This document shows positions 51,753 to 61,975 of a stretch of 64,000 nucleotides of DNA, one piece after another. This stretch comes from Streptomyces sp. NBC_01298. GTDB taxonomy: Bacteria > Actinomycetota > Actinomycetes > Streptomycetales > Streptomycetaceae. Location of the stretch: NCBI RefSeq assembly GCF_035978755.1, contig NZ_CP108414.1, forward strand, positions 8,742,001 through 8,806,000. The letters run 5' to 3'. The translations under genes and the position numbers were made by a program. A model generated the notes under the pieces. It did no database searches and had not been told where the DNA came from. It was given only the letters and a program-made list of their open reading frames with translations. Each line of letters opens with the position of its first letter. The stretch's first letter is position 1.

Positions 51753-53822
51753 ATGGGGGCCGGACTTACACAGAGACGGCGACGAGCACTGCCCTGGCTG
51801 GTGCTCGCGCTGTGGGTCGCCGTGCTCGCGGTCGCCGCGCCGTTCGCCGGGAAGCTCGCCGACGTCACACGCGACCGCGTGACCGACTATCTGCCCGCGA
51901 ACGCCGACTCCACCCAGGTGGCCAAGCTCCAGGAGCGGCTGCCCGGCGGCGAGAGCACCCAGCTCGTCCTCGTCTACCAGCGCGACGGGGCCCTCACCGC
52001 CGCCGACCGCGCGACCGCCGAGCGGCAGATCGGGCAGATCGCCGACGACCACGAGCTGACCGACACCCCGAAGGGCGTGCCCTCCCAGGACGGCACGACG
52101 CTCATGTACCCGGTCAGCAGCATCGAACCCGGTGACGACGACGAACTGCGCAACGCGTTCGTCGACGACATCAGGGAGACCGCCCGCTCCGCCGACGGCC
52201 TCACCGTCGAGGTCGGCGGCCCCGGCGCGGTCACCCGCGACTCGAAGAAGGTGTACGACTCCCTCGCCGGCCCCCTGCTCTACACCACGGTCGCGGTCGT
52301 CGCCATCCTGCTGATCCTCATCTACCGCAGCCCCGTACTGTGGCTGATCCCGCTGGTCGTCGCGGGCATCGCCGACTACCTGGCCATGGGCGTCGCCTAC
52401 GGCCTCAACCAGGCCTTCGGCACCTCCATCTCGGGCGCGGGCACCAGCATCATGACCATCCTGGCCTTCGGCGCCGGCACCGACTACGCCCTGCTCATCG
52501 TCGCCCGCTACCGCGAGGAACTGCGCCGCGTCGAGCGGCCGTACGAGGCCATGGCGGCCGCCCTGCGCGGTTGCGGGCCCGCCGTGGTCGCCTCCTCCGG
52601 CACCGTCGCCGTCGGCCTGCTGTGCCTGCTCGCCGCAGACCTCAACTCCAACCGCGCCATGGGCCCCCTCGGCACCGTCGGCGTGCTGTGCGCGCTGATC
52701 GCCATGCTCAGCCTGCTGCCCGCCCTCCTGGTCCTGCTCGGCCGCCGCGTGTTCTGGCCGCTCATCCCGGCCTTCGGCAGCGCACCCAAGGAGCGCCGCT
52801 CGCTGTTCTCGGCCATGGGCAGCTCCGCCGGACGCCGCCCGGCGGCCGTCCTCGTCGCCGGCGCCTTCGCGCTGGGGGCGCTCGCCCTCGGCGCCCTGAA
52901 CCTGCCCGGCGACCTCAAGCAGGAGGACGCCTTCGTCGACCGGCCGGAATCCGTCTCCGCCATGCTGACCCTGGCCGACGCCTACCCGGGCAGCTCCAGC
53001 CAGCCCATCACCGTCATGACTCCGGCCGACCGCGGCGAAGCCACCCTCGCGGCGGCCACGTCCATCGAGGGCGTCGCCTCCGCCCGTATCGGCCGGACGG
53101 GAGAGGGCTGGACCGAGGTGTCCGTGATCGCCTCCGCACTGCCGCAGACGGACGCCGAGACCCGCACGATCAAGAACCTGCGCGACGAGCTGGACGGCTC
53201 ACTCGTGGGCGGACCCAGCGCCCAGCAGATCGACCTGGAGAAGACCAACGCCCGTGACCAGAAGGTCGTCGTACCGATCGTGCTCCTCTCCGTCCTGCTC
53301 ATCCTGATCGTCCTGCTGCGCTCCCTGGTCGCCCCGTTGATGCTGGTCGCCGCCGTGGTCGCGGTCTGGGGCGCCTCACTCGGCATCGGCGGCCTGGTGT
53401 TCGAGCCGCTGTTCGGCTTCCAGGGCACCGATCCCGCCCTCGGCCTGCTGTCCTTCGTGTTCCTGGTGGCCCTCGGCGTCGACTACGGCATCTTCCTGAT
53501 GCACCGCATGCGGGAGGAATCCCTGGGCGGCGCCGAACCCGCCACGGCCGCGCTCACCGCCCTGCGCACCACCGGCGGTGTCATCGCCTCCGCGGGCCTC
53601 ATCCTCGCCGCCACCTTCGCGGTGCTGATGAACATGGGCCTCGTCTCGCTGGTCCAGCTCGGCTTCGTCATCGCGGTCGGCGTGCTCCTCGACACCTTCC
53701 TCGTCCGCACCTACCTGGTCACCAGCGCCAGCGTCGCCCTCGGCAGGAAGGTGTGGTGGCCGGGCCCCATGGCGAAGGCGCCGCTTCCCGAAGCCCCGCT
53801 CCGGGAGCCGGAACGCGTCTGA
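51753..53822 (+). CDS. MMPL-family RND transporter
   Basis: 689 residues, about 12 membrane helices in two repeats, with a soluble domain after helix 1 and after helix 7. Family motifs: the AFGAGTDYALLIVARYREEL block in the first half and FLVALGVDYGIFLMHRMREE in the second, the Asp-Tyr pairs that relay protons. It likely exports a lipid or drug. GGAGGGAGG precedes ATG 51753. The kinase and regulator genes follow, so the transporter is probably their output. Confidence 0.93.
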   Translation: MGAGLTQRRRRALPWLVLALWVAVLAVAAPFAGKLADVTRDRVTDYLPANADSTQVAKLQERLPGGESTQLVLVYQRDGALTAADRATAERQIGQIADDHELTDTPKGVPSQDGTTLMYPVSSIEPGDDDELRNAFVDDIRETARSADGLTVEVGGPGAVTRDSKKVYDSLAGPLLYTTVAVVAILLILIYRSPVLWLIPLVVAGIADYLAMGVAYGLNQAFGTSISGAGTSIMTILAFGAGTDYALLIVARYREELRRVERPYEAMAAALRGCGPAVVASSGTVAVGLLCLLAADLNSNRAMGPLGTVGVLCALIAMLSLLPALLVLLGRRVFWPLIPAFGSAPKERRSLFSAMGSSAGRRPAAVLVAGAFALGALALGALNLPGDLKQEDAFVDRPESVSAMLTLADAYPGSSSQPITVMTPADRGEATLAAATSIEGVASARIGRTGEGWTEVSVIASALPQTDAETRTIKNLRDELDGSLVGGPSAQQIDLEKTNARDQKVVVPIVLLSVLLILIVLLRSLVAPLMLVAAVVAVWGASLGIGGLVFEPLFGFQGTDPALGLLSFVFLVALGVDYGIFLMHRMREESLGGAEPATAALTALRTTGGVIASAGLILAATFAVLMNMGLVSLVQLGFVIAVGVLLDTFLVRTYLVTSASVALGRKVWWPGPMAKAPLPEAPLREPERV

Positions 53823-53851
53823 CGCCTTCCCGACCCCGTCTGATCTCCCTG

Positions 53852-53881
53852 GGCGCCCCTCCCTTGCGGGACGGGCGCCCA
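53852..53881 (+). terminator. Weak hairpin between MMPL and kinase genes
   Basis: GGGCGCCC arms (8 bp) around a 14-base loop; it may reduce read-through into the kinase gene. Confidence 0.4.
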
Positions 53882-53900
53882 TGTGACGGAGGATGAGCAC

Positions 53901-55109
53901 GTGCCCGAAGCTGAACTCACACCGCGTCTCGGCGAGCGGATCATGACGGTGATCAACCGCGACCCGCGGACCGCCCAGCACGCCACCCGCGAGTACGTCC
54001 TGCTCGCCCTCGCCGTCACCGTCCTGGCCGTGCTCCTCGCCCTCGTCACCGACCCGGCCCGGCGACCGGACGCGCTGGGCTGGCTCCTGCTGCTCGCGGC
54101 GCAGCTGCCGATCCTGTGGCGGCGGCGCCATCCGCTGGCGGCGCTGGCCGCGGAGGCCGTCCTGCTCCTGCCGTACCACGCCCTCGACAACAACCACGCC
54201 GCCGCGTTCCCGGTCGGGGCAGTCGTGTTGTACAGCCTCGCCGTCATCTGCCGGCCGCTGTACACCCTGCTCGCCACCGGCACGGCCATGACCCTGGCGC
54301 TGAGCGTCATGATGGTCATCAACAGGAAGCAGGCCGCCGAGGCGCTGCGGATCTCCGGCTGGGTGTTCGCCGTGGTCTTCATCGGCGTCGCCCTGCGCTT
54401 CTACCGGCAGTACGTCGCCGCGGTCGTCGAGCGCGCCGAGCGCGCCGAACGCACACGTGAGCAGGAGGTCCGCCGCCGGGTCGCCGAGGAACGACTGCGC
54501 ATAGCCCGGGACCTGCACGACCTGCTCGCGCACAGCATCACCCTGATCGGCGTGCAGACCTCCGTCGCCGCGCACGTCCTGAACGCGGACCCCGAGCGCC
54601 TGGACCGCAAGGCGGTCGCCAAGTCCCTCGACGACATAGCCGAGACCTGCCGCACCGCCCGCAGTGAACTGCGCACCACCCTGGAGGTGTTGCGCGAACA
54701 CGGCACGGGCGACGCCCGCGACCCCCTGCCGGACCTGCACGGCCTGGTAGGTCTGGTGGAGGCCGCCCGGGTCTCCGGGGCCGAGGTGGACCTGACGGTC
54801 ACCGACGAGGTGCCGCCCGCCGCCGTCGGCGCGGCCGCCTACCGGATCGTGCAGGAGGCCCTGACCAACGCCGTACGCCACGGCGGCAGGCGGGACCTCG
54901 GCATCCGGGTCGCAGTGCGCGCCGGGAAAGGCTCCCTGCGGGTCACCGTCACCGACGACGGAACCGGCGCGGGCGGGGGCACGCCCGGGTTCGGGCTCGT
55001 CGGCATGCGCGAGCGGGCCCGCAGTGTGGGCGGAACGCTGGACGCCGGGCCGCTTCCCGGCAAGGGTTTCGAGGTCAGTGCCGTACTGCCGCTGGGAGGC
55101 AACCCGTGA
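53901..55109 (+). CDS. DesK-type sensor histidine kinase
   Basis: 402 residues. Four to five membrane helices at about 35-165 precede HisKA_3 (ERLRIARDLHDLLAHSITLIGVQ, phospho-His within DLHD) and HATPase (YRIVQEALTNAVRHGG; GFGLVGMRERA). GTG 53901 has GGAGG 8 bases upstream; GTG 53883 is possible. It overlaps the regulator start (GTGA). Confidence 0.92.
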   Translation: MPEAELTPRLGERIMTVINRDPRTAQHATREYVLLALAVTVLAVLLALVTDPARRPDALGWLLLLAAQLPILWRRRHPLAALAAEAVLLLPYHALDNNHAAAFPVGAVVLYSLAVICRPLYTLLATGTAMTLALSVMMVINRKQAAEALRISGWVFAVVFIGVALRFYRQYVAAVVERAERAERTREQEVRRRVAEERLRIARDLHDLLAHSITLIGVQTSVAAHVLNADPERLDRKAVAKSLDDIAETCRTARSELRTTLEVLREHGTGDARDPLPDLHGLVGLVEAARVSGAEVDLTVTDEVPPAAVGAAAYRIVQEALTNAVRHGGRRDLGIRVAVRAGKGSLRVTVTDDGTGAGGGTPGFGLVGMRERARSVGGTLDAGPLPGKGFEVSAVLPLGGNP

Positions 55110-55768
55110 CCATCCGCGTTCTGCTCGCCGACGACCAGGCGCTCGTACGGGCCGCGTTCGCGATGCTCCTCGAGTCGTCTCCGGACATGACGGTCGTCGG
55201 ACAGGCCGCCACCGGCCGGGAGGCCGTGGAAATGGCCCGCGAGGAACGCGCCGACCTGGTGGTGATGGACATCCGCATGCCCGACCTCGACGGCATCGAG
55301 GCCACCCGGCTGATCGCCGCGGACGAGGACCTGGCCGGGGTGAAGGTGCTCGTGCTCACCACCTACGACACGGACGAGAACATCGTCGAGGCCCTGCGCG
55401 CCGGGGCCTCCGGCTTCCTGGTCAAGGACACGCGCCCGGCCGAACTCCTGGAGGCGATCCGCACGGTGGCCGGCGGGGAGGCCCTCCTCTCGCCCGGACC
55501 GACCTCCCGGCTCATCGCCCGCTTCCTGCGCAGCCCCACGGCGGCGCCGCCCGAGGCCGGCCCCGAATGCCTCACCGACCGCGAGCGCGAGGTCCTCACC
55601 CTCGTCGCGTGCGGACTCAACAACACCGAGATCGGCGAGGCCCTCGGTCTCAGCCCACTGACCGCCAAGACCCACGTCAGCCGCATCATGGGCAAGCTGG
55701 GGGCACGGGACAGGGCGCAACTGGTCATCGTGGCGTACGAGTCGGGGCTGGTACGACCGGGGGTGTGA
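55106..55768 (+). CDS. NarL/LuxR-type response regulator
   Basis: 220 residues: receiver with VLLADDQ, D in VVMDIRMPDLDGIEA, VLTTYD and FLVKDTRP; HTH LTDREREVLTLVACGLNNTEIGEALGLSPLTAKTHVSRIMGKLGARDRAQ. The GTG start overlaps the kinase stop. It may bind the palindrome at 51612 and activate the MMPL gene. Confidence 0.93.
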   Translation: MTIRVLLADDQALVRAAFAMLLESSPDMTVVGQAATGREAVEMAREERADLVVMDIRMPDLDGIEATRLIAADEDLAGVKVLVLTTYDTDENIVEALRAGASGFLVKDTRPAELLEAIRTVAGGEALLSPGPTSRLIARFLRSPTAAPPEAGPECLTDREREVLTLVACGLNNTEIGEALGLSPLTAKTHVSRIMGKLGARDRAQLVIVAYESGLVRPGV

Positions 55769-55810
55769 ATCGGATCGTCTTCGGGCTCGGTCTACCCGTC
55801 CCGGGCGTAC

Positions 55811-56986
55811 CTACTGGGTGCAGCCCGTGACGGGGGCGTTCGAGGGAGTGCAGTTTCCGGGGTTGTTGTTCGCGATGGTGGCGTGGTTCAGGGTGACGCT
55901 TCCGCCGTTGTTGTGGAGGCCGGCGGGGGCGTAGGCCGCGGTATTGCGGGTGACGCGGGAGTCGTTGAGCGTGAGGTCGCCGTGGTTGTGGATGCCGGCG
56001 CCGGTTCCTTGGGTGACCGTGTTCCCGTCGATGACGGTGTTGCGGGTATTGAGCGTGCCGAAGTTGTAGATGCCGCCACCGGAGAAGCTCGCGGTGTTGC
56101 CGCGGATGCTGGTTTGGACGTTGATGTTGAGCGCGCCGAAGTTGGCGATGCCTCCGCCGGTTCTGGCGTCGTTGCGGCGGATCTGGCTGTCGGTGATGGT
56201 CGCCGAGAAGCCGTTGGTGTGGACGGCGCCGCCCAGGCCTTGTGCTTCGTTGCCGGTGAGGATGCTCGAGGTGAGGGTGAAGGGTGAAGAGATGCTGCTG
56301 TGCGAGATCGCTCCGCCGTTGCCACCGGTGACGGGACCGGTGGAGTTGTTGGTGAAGACGCTGAGGTCCACGCGCGTGGTGCCGGTGCTCAGGATGGCGC
56401 CGCCATGGCCGGATTCGGTGTTGTTGCCGTTGAAGTAGGAACTTACGACGCGGAGGCTTCCGTTGTTGTTGTTGATGGCGCCGCCTCCGTTGCCGGAGGT
56501 GTTGTTGGTGAGGCGGACGTTGTTGAGGGAAGCGACGGTTCCGAACCCCAGCTGGACGGCCCCTCCCTGGGCGACTCCCGCGACTTCGGCGTTGTTGAGC
56601 ACGAGGTCTCGGAGCGTCAGGTTCGCGCCGGTGGTGGGAGGGAGGTTGAAGAAGCGGAATTCGTTGTCGGTCTTGTCCTCGCGGGCGATGGTGGCGTTGC
56701 GTCCGTTGAGGGTGATGGGGCTGGTGATCTGGGGGAGCGCGGCCTGGCCGGGCCCGGCGATCTGCTCGGTGTAGGTATAGGTGCAGTCGCGGGCGAGGTT
56801 GAGGGTGTCGGAGGTGGTGGGGGTGCTGTTGGCGGTGGTGATGGCCTGGATGAGGGCGCCGGGGGAGCAGGTGACGTCGATGGTGGCGGCGTGAGCGGGG
56901 GTGGCGACCAGGCCGGCGAAAGCGAGTGCGCATGCGGGCGCGGCGAGCAAGGTAGCGGCCTGGCGGGGGCGGCGCAGTGGCCTCAT
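55811..56986 (-). CDS. Secreted right-handed beta-helix protein
   Basis: 391 residues. The signal peptide (AATLLAAPACALAFAGLVATPAHAAT) is followed by a parallel beta-helix made of about a dozen turns with the motif G-G-A/G-I-x-N and stacked Asn residues (SGNGGGAINNNNGS, GHGGAILSTGTT, GGNGGAISHSS, LGGAVHTNGF, TGGGIANFGAL, SGGGIYNFGTL). Such helices resemble polymorphic-membrane-protein or pectate-lyase-like domains, but I see no catalytic residues. RBS GAGGAGA precedes ATG 56986. It is convergent with the response-regulator gene. Confidence 0.88.
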   Translation of the reverse strand: MRPLRRPRQAATLLAAPACALAFAGLVATPAHAATIDVTCSPGALIQAITTANSTPTTSDTLNLARDCTYTYTEQIAGPGQAALPQITSPITLNGRNATIAREDKTDNEFRFFNLPPTTGANLTLRDLVLNNAEVAGVAQGGAVQLGFGTVASLNNVRLTNNTSGNGGGAINNNNGSLRVVSSYFNGNNTESGHGGAILSTGTTRVDLSVFTNNSTGPVTGGNGGAISHSSISSPFTLTSSILTGNEAQGLGGAVHTNGFSATITDSQIRRNDARTGGGIANFGALNINVQTSIRGNTASFSGGGIYNFGTLNTRNTVIDGNTVTQGTGAGIHNHGDLTLNDSRVTRNTAAYAPAGLHNNGGSVTLNHATIANNNPGNCTPSNAPVTGCTQ

Positions 56987-57165
56987 TGTCTGATCTCCTC
57001 TTTTGGGGGAGGCGCCGGGGCGATCCGATCATTGTCTACAGCAGATCAATATCTATCCTTTTCGGGACACGCCGGGCATATATCCTGGGGTGCTCCGGCC
57101 TGCTCTTCATCCCGGCCGTGATCCCGGCGCCGTCCCGCGGCGTGCCACACCGCGGGACGGGGACG

Positions 57166-58773
57166 TCAGCCCTTGCAGAGGCCGCGGGCGTGGTCGTACG
57201 TCGCGGTCGCCTGGGAGTAGCGCCACTGCGGGTCCAGCAGGTCGCTCTTGAGCTGTGCGGCCGCGGCCGGGCTCTCGATCACGTAGCCGAAGTCCTGCAA
57301 CCAGGAGGGGTAGAGGTTCTTGGAGCCGATGTAGAAGGCCGCACCGTCGACCGAGACGAGCTTGTGGTGCTGGGCGTACGGCTTGCCGTCGGCCCAGGCC
57401 GGCGCGTCGGAGGCCCGGAACGTGGCCAACTGGAGGTTCTCGCACAGGGCTGTCCGCGCCCGGGCGCCGTCACCCGTCAGGGCGGCGACCCGGCCGCGCA
57501 GGGCGTCGCTCACCTCGGAGAGGGACTTGATCTGCGAGTAGCCGCCGCTGCCGATCGCGCCGCGGTTCGCCGGATCGCTCACGACGATGCGGACCTTCAC
57601 GCCGGAGACGAGCTTCGCGGCGAGGGCGTCGTAGAGGCGTACGTCGTAGCGGGGCAACGGCGGGCACGTGGCGTGCACGTCCTGCTGGGAGATCTCGATG
57701 TGGGAGTTCGCGCTGGAGACGAGGGCGCGCAGCGCGCTCTCCTCCGGGTTGACCGTGTCGTAGTCCCGGTCGGCGTTGGTGTAGTCGTGCAGACCGAGCC
57801 CGCACTTGGTGTCGCCGGCCGCCGGCAGGACCGGGCGGAAGGAGGAGGCGGGGTCGTTCTGGCGGATGCCCACACCGAGTCCGCCGACGGCGAGCGCGGG
57901 CACGTCGCCCCCGCCCTGTGGCGAGGCGGGCCGGGGCAGGGTGGGCATGCAGTCCGCGCCGGGTGAGGCGGCGAACCAGACCGCGCTCCAACTGGTCTTG
58001 TTCCGGCAGGTCCAGTCCCAGAGGGAGTCGAGGTAGCGGCCCGCTGAGCCCGCCGCGGGTCCGGAGAGCGCGAGGTCGACGTCGCTCACCGGGTGGGTGG
58101 TGTCGAGGTAGTCGTCCTTCCAGCTGTTGATGCCGCCCGTGATGACCGAACCGCCGTCCACGACCACGAGCTTGGAGTGGTTCCAGGAGAAGGCGGTCTT
58201 CGAGGTGGTCATCGAGGCCACGTTGAGCGTGATGCTGCCCGCGGCGCCCGGGCCGAGTCGCGCGAGCAGCTCGTCCCGGTAGGACGAGGGGAGCACCGTG
58301 GAGTGGTAGAGGGGTGCGGCGCCGACCAGGACGCGCACCTTCAGCCGGTTGCCCTTCCGGGTCGATTCCCTGAGGCCGGCGATGATCGCCTCCTGGTAGC
58401 CCCCGTCGGGGAAGGGGGCCAGTGACGATATGTCCACTGTCTGCCGGGCATCGGCTATGTCCTGACGCGTCTTCTCCAGAAGGCGGCGCGATCCGGGCCG
58501 GTCGGCGCACGTGGCGTCGCCCCAGCAGCCGGGCGTTTGGAGCAGCCAGTCGGCGCCCCCGGGCTCGGACGAGCCGAGCCGGTTGCCGGAGGTGCGTTCC
58601 CACACCGAGCCCTCCAGGCCCGGCGAGACCTGCCGCAAGGTCTGCTCGACCGAGTCCAGGTGGGGTGTGGGCGCGTCCGCGGCGGCCGCGGGGGCGGCGG
58701 CGCCGAGGAGGGAGAGGGTGAGTGCGACGGCGGACGTGGAGACGAGGGAGGTCGTCCGGGCGGTACGTGTCAA
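57166..58773 (-). CDS. pld: Secreted phospholipase D
   Basis: 535 residues, matching Streptomyces PLD in length. The leader ends near [11 protein letters not shown], and the mature enzyme starts [21 protein letters not shown]. Both HKD catalytic motifs are intact: [19 protein letters not shown] and [19 protein letters not shown]. The enzyme hydrolyses and transphosphatidylates phospholipids outside the cell. The TTG at 58773 is preferred because AAGGAA lies 6 bases upstream; in-frame upstream sequence is low-complexity. Confidence 0.94.
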   Translation of the reverse strand: MTRTARTTSLVSTSAVALTLSLLGAAAPAAAADAPTPHLDSVEQTLRQVSPGLEGSVWERTSGNRLGSSEPGGADWLLQTPGCWGDATCADRPGSRRLLEKTRQDIADARQTVDISSLAPFPDGGYQEAIIAGLRESTRKGNRLKVRVLVGAAPLYHSTVLPSSYRDELLARLGPGAAGSITLNVASMTTSKTAFSWNHSKLVVVDGGSVITGGINSWKDDYLDTTHPVSDVDLALSGPAAGSAGRYLDSLWDWTCRNKTSWSAVWFAASPGADCMPTLPRPASPQGGGDVPALAVGGLGVGIRQNDPASSFRPVLPAAGDTKCGLGLHDYTNADRDYDTVNPEESALRALVSSANSHIEISQQDVHATCPPLPRYDVRLYDALAAKLVSGVKVRIVVSDPANRGAIGSGGYSQIKSLSEVSDALRGRVAALTGDGARARTALCENLQLATFRASDAPAWADGKPYAQHHKLVSVDGAAFYIGSKNLYPSWLQDFGYVIESPAAAAQLKSDLLDPQWRYSQATATYDHARGLCKG

Positions 58774-58969
58774 TGTGGTTCCTTGACCGAGGGGCGGCGC
58801 GGCGCGGCGCGGGCCGGGGGCATGACCGACCGTGGCTGCGAGCATGATCAACTCGCGCAAATTACCAGTTGGTACGCAAGTGATCGGCGACCTCGGACGA
58901 GTTCCGGCCACCCGGGACGGGGCATCCGCAGCGGGGTACCGCGGCCTGCTTGCCGCCCTGCCCCCTTGG

Positions 58970-59587
58970 TCAGCCGACGCCGACTACGAGGTCTGCGCGG
59001 TGGCGGCCGCGCGCGACGAGGAGGGCGTTGGGGCCGTCCGAGCGGGCGACCCAAGCACGGGCCGACTCCGGGTCCTTCCCGTGGCGCACGTGCCGGTCGA
59101 CGAGGCGCCGCACGCGCAGGCTCTCGTCGGGCGCCACGTACCAGGCCTGGTCCAGGAGTGACCTCACGGGTGCCCATTCCGGCGCGTCGTGGAGCAAGTA
59201 GTTCCCCTCGGTGATCACCAAGGGCACGCCCGGGTCGACGGGGATGCTGCCCGCGATCGGCTCTTCGAGCGAGCGGTCGAAGGCCGGTGCGTAGACGGTG
59301 CGCTGGCCGGGCTCCCGCAGCCTGCGGAGCAGGCAGAGGTATCCGGCACTGTCGAACGTGTCGGGCGCGCCCTTGCGCCCGGCGCGCCCGAGCCTGTCCA
59401 GCTCGGCCTGCGCGAGGTGGAACCCGTCCATGGGCACCACCACTGCGCGCTCCGGTCCGAGCGCGTCCGCGATCAGCGCCGCCAGGGTCGACTTCCCGGC
59501 GCCGGGGGGCCCGGCGATGCCAAGGATCCGCCGGGCGTCCTCATCGGCCAGTGCGGCAGCCCGCGCGATCAAATCCGATGTCTGCAC
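58970..59587 (-). CDS. P-loop nucleoside/pantothenate-type kinase
   Basis: 205 residues of the uridine-kinase/phosphoribulokinase-like group. Walker [10 protein letters not shown], substrate-side motif [18 protein letters not shown], then [13 protein letters not shown] and [10 protein letters not shown], and the LID arginines [14 protein letters not shown]. The substrate is not determinable (nucleoside, fructose or pantothenate-like kinases share these). GTG 59587 follows CAGGATGG. It is the second gene of an operon with the membrane protein. Confidence 0.9.
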   Translation of the reverse strand: MQTSDLIARAAALADEDARRILGIAGPPGAGKSTLAALIADALGPERAVVVPMDGFHLAQAELDRLGRAGRKGAPDTFDSAGYLCLLRRLREPGQRTVYAPAFDRSLEEPIAGSIPVDPGVPLVITEGNYLLHDAPEWAPVRSLLDQAWYVAPDESLRVRRLVDRHVRHGKDPESARAWVARSDGPNALLVARGRHRADLVVGVG

Positions 59588-59607
59588 CCGGCCATCCTGC
59601 CCGAGTC

Positions 59608-60567
59608 TCAGTGCCGCGTACGCCGCGTACGCCGCGTGGTGAGGGCGAGGCCGCCCGTGGTGACGGCGACGGTCAGCAGCGTCAGCGCGGTGAGGGTGAT
59701 CAGCGTCAGCCGGTCCGGGTGCGCGACCGACTGCCCGCGTCGCGCCTGCCAGGTCAGTACCGCGAACAACCCCGTGTACCAGCACGCGGCCGCGCTGACG
59801 ATCAAGGTCCTGACCCCGTCGTCGAGCCGCCGACGGGAGTGGGTCCCGTACAGGTGCATCACGGCGATGAGCAGCAGGAGGACGTGGATGGCGTGCATGC
59901 TGACCAGGTGGGGCACGCGGAGGTCTCCGCCGGTAAGGCTCCAGCCGGTGAGCGGCATCCCCCGCCCGTCGGGATCGCCGATCCCGTGGGCGCCGCTCAA
60001 CACGACCGGGTTCCCCGACGCGTCCGGGACGGTACGGGGCTCGCTGGAGACGGTGTTGAGCCAGGCCGCCACGGCCATGCCGGCGGCAGCGAGCGCGAGC
60101 CCCGCGCCCAGGGCTACGGTGAGCGCCCGGTCGGTGCCGGGCTGGAACAGCACCAGCGTCGCGATGACCAGGGTTGCCACGAGGAGCGGCATGACGCCGA
60201 TGGAGAAGGCCGCGGAGACGTTCCGGGCGACGGCGTCGGTGTTCTCGTTGAAGTGGCTGTAGGTGCCGTGGGCGGCGGCGTAGACGACGGCGCAGACGTC
60301 GATCACCCCGGCCGCGGCGATGACGGTTCCGGTCCACCAGCCCACCCGCCTGGCCTTGTTGAGCCTGCTCAGGAGCCAGGCGAGCGTGACTCCGTAGATG
60401 CCGAAGGCCACGCCGAACTTCATCGGTTTGAACCAGATTGATTCACCCAGGAGTTGACGGTCATCGACCAGCGCGGCGACGGCGCAGAGCAGTGAAACGG
60501 CAAACATCAGCGTGGAGTTCAGCATGAGTGGGCGATGCCATGGTGACGATGCCGGTGAGCGGTTCAC
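59608..60567 (-). CDS. Multi-spanning membrane protein, unknown function
   Basis: 319 residues with about eight hydrophobic segments. A conserved-looking loop ESIWFKPMKFGVAFGIYG follows the first helix. The C-terminus is a TRR repeat coded by a 9-bp tandem repeat (59613-59637). GTG 60567 is preceded by AGGAGG, fixing the start. It is divergent from a two-component pair and 20 bp upstream of the kinase gene. The family is common in Streptomyces but uncharacterised. Confidence 0.8.
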   Translation of the reverse strand: MNRSPASSPWHRPLMLNSTLMFAVSLLCAVAALVDDRQLLGESIWFKPMKFGVAFGIYGVTLAWLLSRLNKARRVGWWTGTVIAAAGVIDVCAVVYAAAHGTYSHFNENTDAVARNVSAAFSIGVMPLLVATLVIATLVLFQPGTDRALTVALGAGLALAAAGMAVAAWLNTVSSEPRTVPDASGNPVVLSGAHGIGDPDGRGMPLTGWSLTGGDLRVPHLVSMHAIHVLLLLIAVMHLYGTHSRRRLDDGVRTLIVSAAACWYTGLFAVLTWQARRGQSVAHPDRLTLITLTALTLLTVAVTTGGLALTTRRTRRTRH

Positions 60568-60814
60568 GGGTCCTCCTGGAGCGGGCGCGGTTCGTGCTCG
60601 CCACGCTAGGAAGGGAGCCGCCTCGGCCGCGTCCCCTGCCTGGGGCATCCGGGCGGACCCCGGTAGGGGTGGCGGCCGGGGCCCGCGTACCCCACAGGGA
60701 CGATGCGCACCCCGCGGTCCCCGGCTAACGTGCGGAACAGGGCAACAGGCCAACGGGCCAACGGGGGACAGCCGGCTTCCGGAGCCCGCCCCCGGCTGGA
60801 AGGACCTGGCAGCG

Positions 60815-61975
60815 ATGCGCCGACCCGCGTACCACCCGAGCACGTGGTGGCCGCCCCGTGCGTGGCGGATCCCGACGGGCCGCCCGCTGCTCGCCCGCCC
60901 CCTCGCCGCGGACGCCGTACTCGCCGCGGCCTTCTTCGCCGTCATGCTCGTCGAACAGTGGGGGCCGGCCGCGGGAGCGGACAGGGGCACGACGCGCGCC
61001 GTCGTATGCGCCGCGGCGGTCGCCGGACCGCTGGCCTGCCGCAGAACCGCGCCGCTGGCCTCGTACCTGGTCGGCACCGCGGCCCTGTCCGTCGAAGCGC
61101 TGTGTGGCCTGGAGAACCCGCTCTCCCCGTACGCGAACCTGATCGGCCTGTACTCCCTCGGCCTCCACGCGAGCCGCACCCGGGCCTGGACCGGTCCGTT
61201 CGCCGCATTCCTCGGCATGATCGCCTACTTCACCGGACAGGAGGAACGCGACGTCTGGTCCGTGGTGCCGGCCGGGGTGCTCTTCCTGTGGCTCCTCGTC
61301 TGGGCCATCGGCTTCGGCGCCGCGCGGCGTCTGGAGGAACGCGATGCGACCCAACTCCGTTTCCGCGAGGAGGTGATCGCGGGGGAGCGCGCCCGGATGG
61401 CACGCGAGCTGCACGACCTCGTGGGCCACACCGTCAATGTGATGCTGATTCAGGCGGGCGCCACCCGGCGACTGCTCGACCGCGACCCGGAGCGCGCCCG
61501 CGAGGTGCTCGGGCAACTGGAAGATTCCGGCCGCGATGCCCTGGAGGAACTCGACCGGGTCCTCGGCCTGTTGCGCCGCACCGAACCGGCCGGATCCCGG
61601 CCGAAGCTCGGCGACCTGAGCCGTCTCACGGACCGGATGGCCCAGGCCGGGATCAGCGTGGCGGCGCAGGTGGATCCGGGCCGGGACGAACTCCCCAGCA
61701 GCATCGACATGTCGGCGTACCGGATCGTGCAGGAGGCGCTCACCAACACGGTCAAGCACGCCCGCGCCGGATCCGCCGACGTGACCGTCCGCCGGGTGGG
61801 GGACCGCCTCGACATCGAGGTCAGCGACGACGGCCAGGGCGCGGGCAACGGCTACGAGCCCGGGCGAGGTCTGCTCGGCATCGCCGAACGCGTGTCGATC
61901 CTGGGCGGCAGGCTCGAGCACGGGCAGGGCGAGCAGGGCGGGTTCCGCCTGCGCGTCTCGCTCCCGGTTCGATGA
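60815..61975 (+). CDS. DesK-type sensor histidine kinase
   Basis: 386 residues. About five membrane helices, then HisKA_3 (ERARMARELHDLVGHTVNVMLIQAGA) and HATPase (YRIVQEALTNTVKHARAG; RGLLGIAERVSILGG). ATG 60815 follows GGAAGGA. Overlaps the regulator gene (ATGA). Confidence 0.92.
   Translation: MRRPAYHPSTWWPPRAWRIPTGRPLLARPLAADAVLAAAFFAVMLVEQWGPAAGADRGTTRAVVCAAAVAGPLACRRTAPLASYLVGTAALSVEALCGLENPLSPYANLIGLYSLGLHASRTRAWTGPFAAFLGMIAYFTGQEERDVWSVVPAGVLFLWLLVWAIGFGAARRLEERDATQLRFREEVIAGERARMARELHDLVGHTVNVMLIQAGATRRLLDRDPERAREVLGQLEDSGRDALEELDRVLGLLRRTEPAGSRPKLGDLSRLTDRMAQAGISVAAQVDPGRDELPSSIDMSAYRIVQEALTNTVKHARAGSADVTVRRVGDRLDIEVSDDGQGAGNGYEPGRGLLGIAERVSILGGRLEHGQGEQGGFRLRVSLPVR

Noticed and set aside
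55811..56986. Horizontal origin of the beta-helix gene because of lower GC
   Set aside because: The lower GC follows from Asn-rich composition; third positions remain almost all G or C as in neighbours.
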